The position numbers and the translations under genes are program-made. DNA of 64,000 nt, from positions 1 through 64,000 of the forward strand of contig CAMKSE010000020.1 in NCBI GenBank assembly GCA_946415365.1, given 5' to 3'. Numbering within the stretch: position 1 is the first letter of the stretch; every line of letters starts with the position of its first letter. Of this stretch, positions 18,647 through 26,991 are shown piece after piece. Source of the DNA: an uncultured Prevotellaceae bacterium. GTDB lineage: Bacteria > Bacteroidota > Bacteroidia > Bacteroidales > Bacteroidaceae. A model generated the notes under the pieces. It was not told where the DNA came from and did no database searches. It saw nothing but the letters and a program-made list of their open reading frames with translations.

Positions 18647-20308
18647 ATGAAACGATTTATCATTACCCTATTGGCAATGCTCCCTATGCTCTTCGTAGCA
18701 AATGCCGAGACTATTAAGGTCGACTCCGTCGGCAAGTTAGCAACCCTTCTCCCCGACTCCGTTCGCTTCACCATCGCGGACCTCTCAGTCAGCGGACCCC
18801 TTAACGGTGCCGACCTGAAGCTGTTGCAGCAGATTGTCACCCGTACCAAGACCAACAAGAAGAATCTCAACGAGTGTCTGGTCACCAGCATCGACCTCTC
18901 CGGAGCCACCATCGAGGAGGGCAAGGACGGCATGAAGACCAAAGCCGGCGAACTGCCCGGCGGTCTCTTCTCTGGCGCCAAGTCGCTCACAAAGGTCGTG
19001 TTGCCCCAAGGCATCACCACCATCGGCAAATCTTGCTTCGAGAAGTGCGAGAGCCTTATCGACATCACCCTGCCTGAGAGCGTCATAGAGATTGGCAACG
19101 GTGCCTTCGAGGACTGCAAGAGCCTGTCCTCGCTCACCCTGCCCGAGAATCTGAAGACCATCGAGGCCAATGCCTTCGAAGGCTGCAAGGCTCTCACCAC
19201 GATGGCCATCCCCGCTGGTGTGCGCGTACTCGAGAGCGATGCCTTCAAGGATTGTTCGGCCCTCTCGTCCATCACCCTGCCCGAGAACCTTACAGAGATT
19301 GGCAGCGAAGCCTTCTTCGGCTGCGAGATACTCGACAACGTGGCCATTCCTGAAAACGTCAAGGAGATAGGTAGTTCAGCATTTAAGAAATGCACAGCCC
19401 TTGCCAAGATCCAGATGGAGAATGTCGGCAAGATTGGCAGCAACGCCTTTGAGGAGTGCAAGAGCCTCTCCGACGTCACTCTCAAAAGGATCACCAAGCT
19501 TGGCTCTAATGCCTTCGAGGGCTGTACGGCACTGACCACCGTCAACCTTGAAGGAGGGCTTGATGAACTCAGCAGCGACATCTTCAAGGGCTGCACCAGC
19601 CTAACCACTGTTACCATCCCCAACACGGTGAAGAACATTGCCAACGAGGCCTTCAGCGAGTGCAAGAGCCTCACTGACGTCACCCTGCCCACAAGTCTGA
19701 CGAAGATTGGCACCCACGCCTTTGAAGGCTGTTCGTCGCTGAAAGAGCTCAGCATACCCAACATGGTGAAGAGCATCGGCTCGAGTGCCTTTGAGGAATG
19801 CACGTCGCTCGACAGCGTGGCCATCAACGGCTTCGTTGAGGAAATCAGCAGCGACCTCTTCCGCCGCTGCCATAACCTGCGTGCTATCAGCATCCCCAAC
19901 ACTGTCCGCAAGATCGGCAGCAAGGCCTTCCAGGAGTGTTCCGCACTTGCAGCCATCTCCCTGCCCGTAGCCCTTACGAGCATCGGCGACAATGCCTTCG
20001 CCAAGTGTACCAGCCTCACAAGCGTTAAGGTGCCTGTAGCCGTCAAAGAGATTGGCAGTTCTGCTTTCGAAGAGTGTGTCATGCTCACCAACGTCGAACT
20101 GTCATCGGCACTGAAGAAGATCGGTGGTTCAGCCTTTGCCAAGTGCTCATCGCTGAAAGAGGTAATTCTCAACACACCGACACCGCCCTCTATCTCCAAG
20201 AGCACATTCAAGAGCACTGCCCCCACGTTCGTTATCCCTCGTGGAAGCCTGTCTGTCTACATCGCAAACAAGGATTGGAAGAACATCTCTGGCTATAAGG
20301 AGAAATAA
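18647..20308 (+). CDS. BspA-like leucine-rich repeat protein
   Basis: 553 residues with a signal peptide (MKRFIITLLAMLPMLFVANA). From about residue 110 it consists of about eighteen 23-residue LRR_5 repeats of the form IGssAFeeCtsLtsvtlP, the Treponema/BspA type. The C-terminal 40 residues (PTPPSISKSTFKST onward) close the solenoid. Such proteins are surface or periplasmic adhesins. No type IX sorting domain was found. The long antisense frame over it reflects the GC-biased repeats, not a gene. Confidence 0.88.
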   Translation: MKRFIITLLAMLPMLFVANAETIKVDSVGKLATLLPDSVRFTIADLSVSGPLNGADLKLLQQIVTRTKTNKKNLNECLVTSIDLSGATIEEGKDGMKTKAGELPGGLFSGAKSLTKVVLPQGITTIGKSCFEKCESLIDITLPESVIEIGNGAFEDCKSLSSLTLPENLKTIEANAFEGCKALTTMAIPAGVRVLESDAFKDCSALSSITLPENLTEIGSEAFFGCEILDNVAIPENVKEIGSSAFKKCTALAKIQMENVGKIGSNAFEECKSLSDVTLKRITKLGSNAFEGCTALTTVNLEGGLDELSSDIFKGCTSLTTVTIPNTVKNIANEAFSECKSLTDVTLPTSLTKIGTHAFEGCSSLKELSIPNMVKSIGSSAFEECTSLDSVAINGFVEEISSDLFRRCHNLRAISIPNTVRKIGSKAFQECSALAAISLPVALTSIGDNAFAKCTSLTSVKVPVAVKEIGSSAFEECVMLTNVELSSALKKIGGSAFAKCSSLKEVILNTPTPPSISKSTFKSTAPTFVIPRGSLSVYIANKDWKNISGYKEK

Positions 20309-20312
20309 ATAT

Positions 20313-20432
20313 TGTTTATAGTTTATAGTTTAAAGTTTATAGTTTATAGATGATTACTTCTATAGGCAGTTTGCGAATGGCGTGCAAAGTTTTCATCTAT
20401 AAACTATAAACCATCAACTATAAACACAAAAA
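20313..20432. repeat. palindromic word-repeat element, core type A
   Basis: Tandem TTTATAG words lead into a perfect 19-bp inverted repeat (20335-20353 and 20393-20411). The loop begins GATTACTTCTATAGGCAG (20352-20369). The same core recurs at 62781-62798 with its own inverted arms, and its first 12 bases recur at 43349-43360. It fills the gap between the LRR gene and mrp. It may also act as a terminator for the upstream gene. Confidence 0.75.
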
Positions 20433-20439
20433 AATAAAA

Positions 20440-21558
20440 ATGCAGTTATATCCCCAACTGATAATGGATGCGCTGGCAACAGTTACGTATGCCGGCACGA
20501 AGAAAAACCTCGTGGAGAGCGGCATGGTGGCCGATACGCCCGCCGTTGCCGCACCCTCCGCTGAGGGAGAGCCCTGGAAGGTAAAAGTCGTACTTGAGTT
20601 CCAGCGCGACACCGACCCCTTCCTCAAGTCCACCGTCAAGGCAGCTGAGGCAGCCATCAAATACCACTGCGGCCAAGACATCGAAGTCACGATCGAGACC
20701 GAATTTAAGTCCAAACCTCGTCCTGAGGTAGGTCAGATGCTGCCAGGCGTAAAGAACATCATTGCCGTCAGCTCAGGTAAAGGTGGTGTCGGCAAGAGTA
20801 CCGTCTCTGCCAACCTCGCCATCGCATTGGCTCGCCTCGGCTATCGGGTAGGACTGCTCGATACCGACATCTTCGGCCCCTCTATGCCCAAGATGTTCCA
20901 CGTCGAGGATCAGCGTCCCTACGCTGTCCACAAAGACGGTCGCGACCTTATCTGCCCCATTGAGCAATACGGTGTGAAACTGCTCTCAATCGGTTTCTTT
21001 GTCTCCCCCAACACGGCCACCCTCTGGCGCGGCGGTATGGCCACCAGCGCCCTCAAACAGCTCATCGCCGATGCCGACTGGGGCGAACTCGACTATTTCA
21101 TCCTCGACACCCCGCCAGGCACCAGCGACATCCACCTCACGCTGCTCCAGACGCTCCCCATCACGGGTTCCGTCATCGTCAGCACACCACAGGCCGTCGC
21201 CCTCGCCGACGCCCGCAAGGGTATCGACATGTACCGCAACGAGAAGGTCAACGTGCCCATCCTCGGACTCGTGGAGAACATGGCGTGGTTCACCCCTGCC
21301 GAACTGCCCGAGAACCGTTACTACATCTTTGGCCGTGAGGGTTGCAAGCGACTAGCAGACGAGATGAACGTACCCCTGCTGGCACAGATCCCGCTCGTTC
21401 AGGGCATCTGCGAGAGTGGCGACAATGGTACTCCTGCCGCCCTCAACAGCGACACCGCCACAGGCCTCGCCTTCATCAACCTCGCCCAGGCCGTCGTCAC
21501 CGTCGTCAACCGCCGCAACAAGGAACAACCCGCTACCAAGATCGTAGGCACGAAGTAA
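20440..21558 (+). CDS. mrp: Mrp/NBP35 family Fe-S cluster carrier ATPase
   Basis: 372 residues. The N-terminus is a MIP18/DUF59-like domain, then a P-loop ATPase domain with the deviant Walker A SSGKGGVGKST near residue 110, LLDTDIFGPSMP, and DTPPGTSDIHLT. It is a scaffold or carrier for iron-sulfur cluster assembly in the cytoplasm. The usual CxxC after ENMAWF is absent (FTPAELPENRYY instead), as in many Bacteroidales members. A strong terminator follows. Confidence 0.92.
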   Translation: MQLYPQLIMDALATVTYAGTKKNLVESGMVADTPAVAAPSAEGEPWKVKVVLEFQRDTDPFLKSTVKAAEAAIKYHCGQDIEVTIETEFKSKPRPEVGQMLPGVKNIIAVSSGKGGVGKSTVSANLAIALARLGYRVGLLDTDIFGPSMPKMFHVEDQRPYAVHKDGRDLICPIEQYGVKLLSIGFFVSPNTATLWRGGMATSALKQLIADADWGELDYFILDTPPGTSDIHLTLLQTLPITGSVIVSTPQAVALADARKGIDMYRNEKVNVPILGLVENMAWFTPAELPENRYYIFGREGCKRLADEMNVPLLAQIPLVQGICESGDNGTPAALNSDTATGLAFINLAQAVVTVVNRRNKEQPATKIVGTK

Positions 21559-21581
21559 GATTTATCGTTCAAGAATAAGAG

Positions 21582-21611
21582 AAAGGCTCCCGATTTGGGA
21601 GCCTTTTTCTT
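21582..21611 (+). terminator. rho-independent terminator after mrp
   Basis: Perfect stem AAGGCTCCC/GGGAGCCTT with a short loop followed by a T-run; it lies 24 bp after the mrp stop. Confidence 0.85.
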
Positions 21612-21672
21612 TGATTGAGCAAGCTTATCTACGCTTGCAAAAACGCAACCTTTCTGCGATTACCTGATGGCC

Positions 21673-21948
21673 TTACGGCGAAGTGGAGCCTTTCACACCG
21701 CCTACGGCCTTGTTCACCACCTCAGAGCGATAGCCAGAGTTGATGACTATTGGATCATCGCCTTCGCCATAAATGTTGTTCCATCGCCTTCTCAGTTCTT
21801 CCAACCAGCCACAAAGGCGCTTCAAGCTCTCAATATGTACGTGCGAAGGGATGTTTCCATCCTGCGTTTTCGCACTTGTCTTGGTGAACTCCCCGAGCTT
21901 AAAGTGCTCGGAGAGTTTTGCCTGCTTATTAATACTTACTTCTTTCAT
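21673..21948 (-). pseudogene. truncated M15-type D-Ala-D-Ala peptidase fragment
   Basis: The frame begins MKEVSINKQAKLSEHFKLGEF and reaches VINSGYRSEVVNKAVGGVKG, which matches the N-terminal half of phage/mobile-element peptidase M15 (Hedgehog/DD-peptidase fold). It then stops, just before the part that would hold the second zinc-binding histidine and aspartate. About 90 of the usual 130-150 residues remain, so it is probably inactive. Such peptidases are common companions of VirE-N proteins in Bacteroidales. The start used is the second in-frame ATG, next to a repeat array. Confidence 0.6.
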
Positions 21949-22066
21949 AATTTTCAATTTTCCGCTCGGCTTTGCCGCTTTTACAAAGGCGACAGCCGAC
22001 TAAAAGAATCTTCAATTTTCAATTTTCCAAATGTGAGGGCGTTAGGTTGTTAGGTTGTTAGGGCGT
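21949..22066. repeat. word-repeat array with core type C hairpin and GTTAGG words
   Basis: TTTTCAA words, then a hairpin core CGCTCGGCTTTGCCGCTT (21963-21980), a spacer, more TTCAATTTTCAATTTTCC words, then GTTAGGTT words up to the stop of the VirE-like gene. The 18-bp core recurs exactly at 24849-24866, at the other end of the same gene. The GTTAGG words plus the adjoining CCCTCACATTTGG (read on the minus strand) recur at 33604-33630. Confidence 0.7.
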
Positions 22067-24840
22067 TAGCACATCAGTACCCCCGTCTTGCGATAGTGCG
22101 ACTTGTTGGTGCCTCCATCTACGAATTTTTCGTCTTTTTCTATCAGGTGGTCCCTTTGCAGGCGGCTGATTCGCATGTAGGCAGCCGACACGTTCTTCAG
22201 TTGGAAGCAACGCATCACATCATCGGTCGTAAATACCTCTGGCAGACGACTGAATCCCTCGTAGGTCTTCTGTTTGCGCTGAATATTCACGCTGGCATCC
22301 TTCAGTTTGTTGTCGAAATAAGCCTCTGCCATCGCGCCGAAGTAGTGACGCTGACAAGCGTACTGGATATTCACAATCAACTCGGCCAGTTTCCAGTCCA
22401 CCTCGTCCGTCTCAAACTCGCCACACCAGTAGGTGCCGTCCTGCTTCATACAGTCCCAATGACGCATCACGATAAACGGTGCAGAGAAATTCAGCCCATG
22501 ATAGGCGCAGCGCTTCAGGAGCATTTCGTCGGCCTTCGAGTCGTTCTCCTTGGCGTCAGCCATGCGACGTGCCGTCCAGTCGTAGAGTTCATCGACGATT
22601 TTCTGCACAGAGAGTTCACCCTTCATGCGATCCAGCTTCTCAGCCCATTCCTTCAGGCGATTGTCGCTGTCGAAGTCAACGTTCGATTCTCGACTTATCA
22701 TTTCGAAGTTGGTGGCAGGCAGGGGGATGCAAGTCAAACGAGTAGCAAGACCTGAGCCAAAGTTCTGCTCGTTCACCTTCTTTTTCAGGGCGATAGGCGT
22801 GCCTGTATAGATGAAGTTCCAGAATACATAGAAGTCCTGAATGATGCTGTCGTTGTTCGAATACGCCTGACCATCCTCTTCATTATGGAATGCCTTCAAC
22901 TCTAGAGACTGCTTGTCAATCCACGAGCCACCTTTCTGAATAGTGACCGTATTATCCAACTCCGTGTCGAACGTCAGCATATGCAGTTGCATGGGCTGGC
23001 CGTCTACTTCCTCCACACTGTTCACCATGTCCTGAATGAATTGGGCATTAGAGGTTCGAGCCGGATGCACCCTGACCACCACCTTCGGCTTCTTGGGCTT
23101 CTCCTTGTTGGCACCCTTGGTACGCATCTGCTCACGATAGGCGTTGATGGCATCCTTGCCTATCTTGTCGGCAGCGATGATAGGTGCTGCGAGCAACTTG
23201 AACAAACGCGTCGCAAATGACTTTCCAGAAGCCGGATCGCCAATTATCAGCGTCGAATTATTCAACCTGCGCAGTTCTTCTGGGCGATGGTAGAAACGGT
23301 AGGTACAGCGCGTCATGAGCGTCATCAGCAGTCCGCCAGCCACGAACAGAGCGGCAGGATATTGGTTCTTCTTCAGCCCCTTCGTGATGTCCTTCAACAG
23401 CGGGAAGTCCTTGCTCAGAGCCTCTATCTGCTCACCCCAGTCCCAAAGCCAGCGACTCATATCGTCATCCTTCAGCGTCGCCGTCTTCTGCGTTTGCGCT
23501 TTCGTGATTTCAACATACGAGCGGCCCGTGGCCTCCTGAATCGCGGCGAGCATCGCCTTTGAGGGCAGAGAAGAAGCATACTTCTTTTCCTTTTGGGCAA
23601 TACAACTGGCTGCACTCTCCACCGTCTGTTCCACGTTTTCGTCGCGCTCGTCGATGATCTCCTGCACCCACGGCTGTGCCTCCACAATGTGCAGCACCCT
23701 CTGCTTGTCGCCGTCGAGCATAAGCAGCAGATCGGTTGCCAGTTTAAGACTCTCGTTGTGACGGTTACTGTCTGCAGCGCAGGGCAGTTTGTCTGCATAG
23801 CGAGCATCAATAATACTCTGAATATCATACCCTCTCCATTTAATAGTTGTTTCAGTTGTCCCTGTTGTCGTTTTAATGTAATCCGTTGTCGTTTTTATTT
23901 TCGCCATTCTTTCCACATCCACTCCGCCGACAGCCAGAGTCCCCTGTTCAGCATCCTGATCGGCCACAGCACGATTCTCAGGCTTGTGAGCAGGATTAGA
24001 GCCGTCAGCAGTATCAAATTGAAAACGAGTCGGCTGAGTTTTCTTTTGGCGGTACTCAGCAGTGAACCGCTTGTCAAATGTTTCATCATAATAATTAAAC
24101 AGTTTTTCTTCGTCAATAAACAGAATCTCATTCTCCTTGGGAGCGAACGAATTACGGGTGGCATCGATGCAGCTCTGATCAGGCGAATAACCCAGATCTG
24201 CTGCAAAGGCTATCTGATTGTCTGCCAGATTGCCCGTCTTGATGTCTGCCGTGAAGATGATGCGGATGCCATGACCACTACTGGTAATATGCACCAGCAC
24301 CACACGCTCCATCAGTTTCTCATTGGCCTGTAGTTTCTCCCATACTTCCATGGGATTATCCACATGGTCGATGTCGAGCATCACCAGACCGTTCAGATGG
24401 CAGCCCACCAGCTTACGCCTCGGCCCTTTCCTGGTCTTGCCGTCTTTCGTCTTCACTGTCGCCTCGTCAAAGAGGTAACAACTGAATTGGAAAGCCGTAA
24501 GCGACTTCTTCAGGTCATCAGCCCAAGCCAGCAGCTTTTTGTCAAGCGGCTTCTTCTGCCACTTCTCCTTGCCGGCCTTAGTCTTCAAGCCCCTTAGTGT
24601 CCTGAGCATGAACTTCTGATAGTCCGTATGTTCAGCCCACTTCTGCATAGCCGCCTCGTCCTGTGTTTCAATGGCACGCAAGATAGCCCTGCGTGTATCG
24701 ATGTTGAAGGCAGTGGAGGATTTCTTAATCTCCCTCCAGAAGTCCCTTTTGCCGCATTCCACGGCAAAAAGGCTCTTAGTATCTTTCTGATAACAAAACA
24801 TATAATCCTTCTTCTTTTTCTTAACACGAATCACCATCAA
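22066..24840 (-). CDS. VirE-N (BT4734-type) primase-like and P-loop ATPase protein
   Basis: 924 residues. The N-terminal 300 residues match the VirE_N/BT4734 domain, with an acidic LDIDHVDN motif (about 152-159) like the DxD of archaeo-eukaryotic primases and HITSSGHGIRIIF downstream. A Thr-rich linker (about 314-332) is built of repeated DNA words. The C-terminal part is a DUF3987-like helicase/ATPase with Walker A GDPASGKS near residue 535. The layout suggests a replication or mobilisation protein of an integrated element, but no integrase is present in the window. Role inferred from domains. Confidence 0.75.
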   Translation of the reverse strand: MMVIRVKKKKKDYMFCYQKDTKSLFAVECGKRDFWREIKKSSTAFNIDTRRAILRAIETQDEAAMQKWAEHTDYQKFMLRTLRGLKTKAGKEKWQKKPLDKKLLAWADDLKKSLTAFQFSCYLFDEATVKTKDGKTRKGPRRKLVGCHLNGLVMLDIDHVDNPMEVWEKLQANEKLMERVVLVHITSSGHGIRIIFTADIKTGNLADNQIAFAADLGYSPDQSCIDATRNSFAPKENEILFIDEEKLFNYYDETFDKRFTAEYRQKKTQPTRFQFDTADGSNPAHKPENRAVADQDAEQGTLAVGGVDVERMAKIKTTTDYIKTTTGTTETTIKWRGYDIQSIIDARYADKLPCAADSNRHNESLKLATDLLLMLDGDKQRVLHIVEAQPWVQEIIDERDENVEQTVESAASCIAQKEKKYASSLPSKAMLAAIQEATGRSYVEITKAQTQKTATLKDDDMSRWLWDWGEQIEALSKDFPLLKDITKGLKKNQYPAALFVAGGLLMTLMTRCTYRFYHRPEELRRLNNSTLIIGDPASGKSFATRLFKLLAAPIIAADKIGKDAINAYREQMRTKGANKEKPKKPKVVVRVHPARTSNAQFIQDMVNSVEEVDGQPMQLHMLTFDTELDNTVTIQKGGSWIDKQSLELKAFHNEEDGQAYSNNDSIIQDFYVFWNFIYTGTPIALKKKVNEQNFGSGLATRLTCIPLPATNFEMISRESNVDFDSDNRLKEWAEKLDRMKGELSVQKIVDELYDWTARRMADAKENDSKADEMLLKRCAYHGLNFSAPFIVMRHWDCMKQDGTYWCGEFETDEVDWKLAELIVNIQYACQRHYFGAMAEAYFDNKLKDASVNIQRKQKTYEGFSRLPEVFTTDDVMRCFQLKNVSAAYMRISRLQRDHLIEKDEKFVDGGTNKSHYRKTGVLMC

Positions 24841-24960
24841 TGACCACTCGCTCGGCTTTGCCGCTTGCTACCAACGGGACGCAAGAATGATCAAAAATAT
24901 TTATTCATGAACAATTCATGTTCAATTAATGGCAATTCGTGTAATTAGTTAAATTCGTTG
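24841..24960. repeat. intergenic region with core type C hairpin and AATTCGTG words
   Basis: CGCTCGGCTTTGCCGCTT at 24849-24866 is identical to 21963-21980. It is followed by an AT-rich stretch with TTCATGAACAATTCATGTTC (an inverted repeat) and AATTCGTG/AATTCG words similar to those between cydA and cydB. No gene seen. Confidence 0.55.
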
Positions 24961-25248
24961 TTAGAGATTCTGCAGGTCTGTGATGTAGAACGCATTCTCA
25001 TGGCGATCGTTGTTGTCGCCCCACGTGCGATGCTTCCAGAAGCCCTTAACGATGTAGGGCATTCCCTGCTGGAACTGCGTGTCACGGTTCTTCGATGCCA
25101 GTTCCCCAGTCATCTCACCATAGATCACGTCGCCACCACGCTTCATTGTCACGCCACGGCTCTTGAAGTATTCAGAGCTGCCGTCCTGCTTCTGATACTG
25201 GCGCTCAGCGTATGCGCCCACCGCAATAATCGTTACTAATGCTTCCAT
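24961..25248 (-). CDS. hypothetical protein, 95 aa, mobile-region
   Basis: I choose the ATG at 25248 (MEALVTIIAVGAYAERQYQK) because the bases upstream are repeat words. The 95 residues include GDVIYGEMTGELASKNRDTQ and FWKHRTWGDNNDRHENAFYI. Alternating strand-like segments would fit a small OB-fold or beta-barrel nucleic-acid-binding protein, but I do not recognise a family and that is only a guess. It precedes the VirE-like gene in the same direction. Confidence 0.6.
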   Translation of the reverse strand: MEALVTIIAVGAYAERQYQKQDGSSEYFKSRGVTMKRGGDVIYGEMTGELASKNRDTQFQQGMPYIVKGFWKHRTWGDNNDRHENAFYITDLQNL

Positions 25249-25304
25249 AGTCTTCAATCTTAAATTTTCAATTTTCAATCTTCAATTTTCAATTTTCTTA
25301 GGGT
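25249..25304. repeat. TTCAATTTTCAATTTTC word array
   Basis: At least five copies of the words TTCAATT/TTTTCAA fill the gap between two small minus-strand genes. Confidence 0.7.
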
Positions 25305-25631
25305 TTAACAAAATTCAATCAAGTCCAGTTCCTTCTCGATGAGCGCGTTCTTTGCGTCCTGGTTGTGCTCGTTGAGCAACTCGATGACCTGTGCCGTACA
25401 GAAGTCCTTCGGAAAACTGCCGAACACTTTTATGCGTTCAATCGACTCCTTCACCCAGCCCCAAGGCAACTTCTTCACCAAGCGGTCCTTGTGCCGTATG
25501 CGCGGCTGGCGCTGATAGGGCCTGAAAGTTACTTTACCTGTCCACTCGTCACGATGCAGTGAACCCTCTACGCACTTTCCACTAACGAGGCGTGCGATAA
25601 CCTCATCACTCAGTTCAATGTACTTTTTCAT
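25305..25631 (-). CDS. hypothetical protein, 108 aa, mobile-region
   Basis: The sequence starts MKKYIELSDEVIARLVSGKC and is rich in Lys, Arg and Glu. It has a basic centre (TFRPYQRQPRIRHKDRLVKKL) and a helical acidic end. No family recognised. The basic middle suggests nucleic-acid contact, but there is no catalytic motif. It is one of a run of small minus-strand genes leading to the VirE-like gene. Confidence 0.6.
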   Translation of the reverse strand: MKKYIELSDEVIARLVSGKCVEGSLHRDEWTGKVTFRPYQRQPRIRHKDRLVKKLPWGWVKESIERIKVFGSFPKDFCTAQVIELLNEHNQDAKNALIEKELDLIEFC

Positions 25632-25730
25632 AATCGATTCGAATTAGTGAGCTTTGGAAAGCGATGTGTTTTTCAGTTGAGCTCAATTTCTATCCGGATA
25701 CTTTACCACTCGCTCATTCCTCCGACTCGG

Positions 25731-25797
25731 TTATTTTACCTTTTTACTTTTTTACCTTTTTACTTTTTACCTTTTTACCTTTTTACTTTTTTACCTT
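25731..25797. repeat. TTTTTACC word array
   Basis: About eight tandem copies of a 7-9 bp word (CTTTTTAC/CTTTTTTAC). The array overlaps the 3' end of the next minus-strand gene and encodes its last residues (KGKKVKR) and stop codon. Confidence 0.75.
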
Positions 25798-26089
25798 TAA
25801 AAGCCTGTTGGCGATAGTCTTCCAGATTCGTCTCGTAGAGGTCCTTCATCGCACGTTCCATGTTCGCACCATCCAGTTCTGCATTCACCTCCACGTAGGC
25901 CAGCATATTCGTTAGGATAGCTATCATCACTGCCTGATCCCAGGGGTTCCTAGGGTCGAAGTTTTCCTCTGCAATCTTCGTAAACTCCTGTCCCATTGTT
26001 GCCACGTCGTGAGCAAACTGTTTCTCTATGTCCTGCAGGCTGCGGTACATGTGTACACGCTTTGCCAAATTCGTCTTTTTCTGTTTCAT
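25775..26089 (-). CDS. hypothetical protein, 104 aa, mobile-region
   Basis: The sequence begins MKQKKTNLAKRVHMYRSLQDIE and is predicted mostly helical, with the segment NPWDQAVMIAILTNMLAYVEV in the middle. No family recognised. The C-terminal KGKKVKR and stop are formed by the TTTTTACC repeat words, so the tail length probably varies between strains. A word array also lies upstream of its start. Confidence 0.6.
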   Translation of the reverse strand: MKQKKTNLAKRVHMYRSLQDIEKQFAHDVATMGQEFTKIAEENFDPRNPWDQAVMIAILTNMLAYVEVNAELDGANMERAMKDLYETNLEDYRQQAFKGKKVKR

Positions 26090-26109
26090 AAATCTTCAAT
26101 TTTTAATTT

Positions 26110-26355
26110 TTAATGTATTACGATTTCTTGCGTTCCTTTCAGGCGAACCACTCCTCCCCCTTTACCGGCATTCTTCATGCCGTCGCTCATCTGCCACTTC
26201 TTGCACTTGAACCTCTGCTGAACCTTTAGCATCATCAAGGCGCAGATTCTTGTACCGTCGCTCTCTATACACTTGTGTTGACAACTGGCGCAGCAGCGCT
26301 TCACTTTCACACCGTGAGCGTTTCTTACGCTCGTAATTCTGATTATCTGTTCCAT
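26110..26355 (-). CDS. hypothetical cysteine-rich protein, 81 aa
   Basis: From the ATG at 26355 (MEQIIRITSV) the protein has 81 residues with six cysteines clustered in the pattern CCxxCxxxC, then single cysteines in RICAL and RFKCKKW. This would suit a small zinc-binding or iron-sulfur protein, but I do not recognise a family. The alternative ATG at 26370 lies in repeat words and is less likely. Confidence 0.55.
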   Translation of the reverse strand: MEQIIRITSVRNAHGVKVKRCCASCQHKCIESDGTRICALMMLKVQQRFKCKKWQMSDGMKNAGKGGGVVRLKGTQEIVIH

Positions 26356-26446
26356 AACTTCAATTTTCAACGAAGTTTAATTTTCAATCTTCAATCTTCA
26401 ATTTTCAATTTTTCAATTTTCAATCTTCAATTTTCAATTTTCTCAA
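26356..26446. repeat. TTCAATTTTCAATCTTCAA word array
   Basis: About ten copies of TTCAATT/TTCAATC words between two minus-strand genes. The array also encodes the last residues (about RKLKIED) and stop of the coiled-coil gene. Confidence 0.75.
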
Positions 26447-26767
26447 GTCCCTGATCTGCTTCTTCTGGTCATCCACTATAGCTTTCAACTCTGTCACCTC
26501 GGCCTGAAGTTTCTTCACGGCACTGCCATCCTTCAGTGATTTCAGCATATCCTTGATCTCCTCCTTGGTCATTGCCTCCAGACGTTCCAGTCCTACGTGA
26601 ACCATGAAACCCTCCAGCAGACTCCGGGCATTGAAATACATATAGCCCTCGTTGTTCACCTCCAGCATATAGCCGTTTGTCATCGTTCTCAGCAGGATAG
26701 CGAGTCGCTGCTGCTCTTTGGTCTGTTCCTTCTTGGAAACAGGAACCTTTTCAACTTTCTTATTCAT
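26420..26767 (-). CDS. hypothetical coiled-coil protein, 115 aa
   Basis: The start at 26767 (MNKKVEKVPVSKK) overlaps the stop region of the small upstream gene. The last third (from LKDGSAVKKLQAEVTEL to QIRDLRKLKI) is a clear heptad-repeat coiled coil, following a domain with NGYMLEVNNEGYMYFN. No family recognised. An ATG three codons further upstream is equally possible. Confidence 0.6.
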   Translation of the reverse strand: MNKKVEKVPVSKKEQTKEQQRLAILLRTMTNGYMLEVNNEGYMYFNARSLLEGFMVHVGLERLEAMTKEEIKDMLKSLKDGSAVKKLQAEVTELKAIVDDQKKQIRDLRKLKIED

Positions 26768-26879
26768 AACTTTCATATTTTAAAATGTTTGTAACTTCGA
26801 TACTCTCTGCTTCCACATCCGGCTCAAACATCGCGGCCAGATCTACCAGCGTTCCAACGTAAATAATTCTCCGTTTCAT
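26760..26879 (-). CDS. hypothetical micro-protein, 39 aa
   Basis: The short frame begins MKRRIIYVGTLVDLAAMFEP and ends NILKYESYE. It is acidic overall with a basic start. It overlaps the start of the coiled-coil gene by 8 bp, suggesting translational coupling, and lies downstream of a TACTTTTG promoter element at 26955-26962. No family recognised. Confidence 0.45.
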   Translation of the reverse strand: MKRRIIYVGTLVDLAAMFEPDVEAESIEVTNILKYESYE

Positions 26880-26954
26880 AACTTTTTGTTCTTTTGTCTA
26901 AATTGTTATTCTGTTACTCTGTCTTTAAACAGATATTCTGTCTCATTGACGATG

Positions 26955-26962
26955 CAAAAGTA
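26955..26962 (-). promoter_or_regulatory. promoter -7 element for the small-gene/VirE-like operon
   Basis: TACTTTTG on the minus strand lies 75 bp upstream of the 39-aa frame. It is preceded on the minus strand by a cluster of TCGTCAA repeats. Confidence 0.5.
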
Positions 26963-26991
26963 CGACGATTTTTCATGCACTACCCTTGGAA

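Noticed and set aside
18631..20226. 531-aa open frame antisense to the BspA-like LRR gene
   Set aside because: It is low in complexity, mirrors the LRR repeats and has no domain; the sense gene has a signal peptide and clear LRR_5 repeats.
25731..25797. poly-T tract as a terminator
   Set aside because: It is a tandem array of TTTTTACC words without a hairpin.
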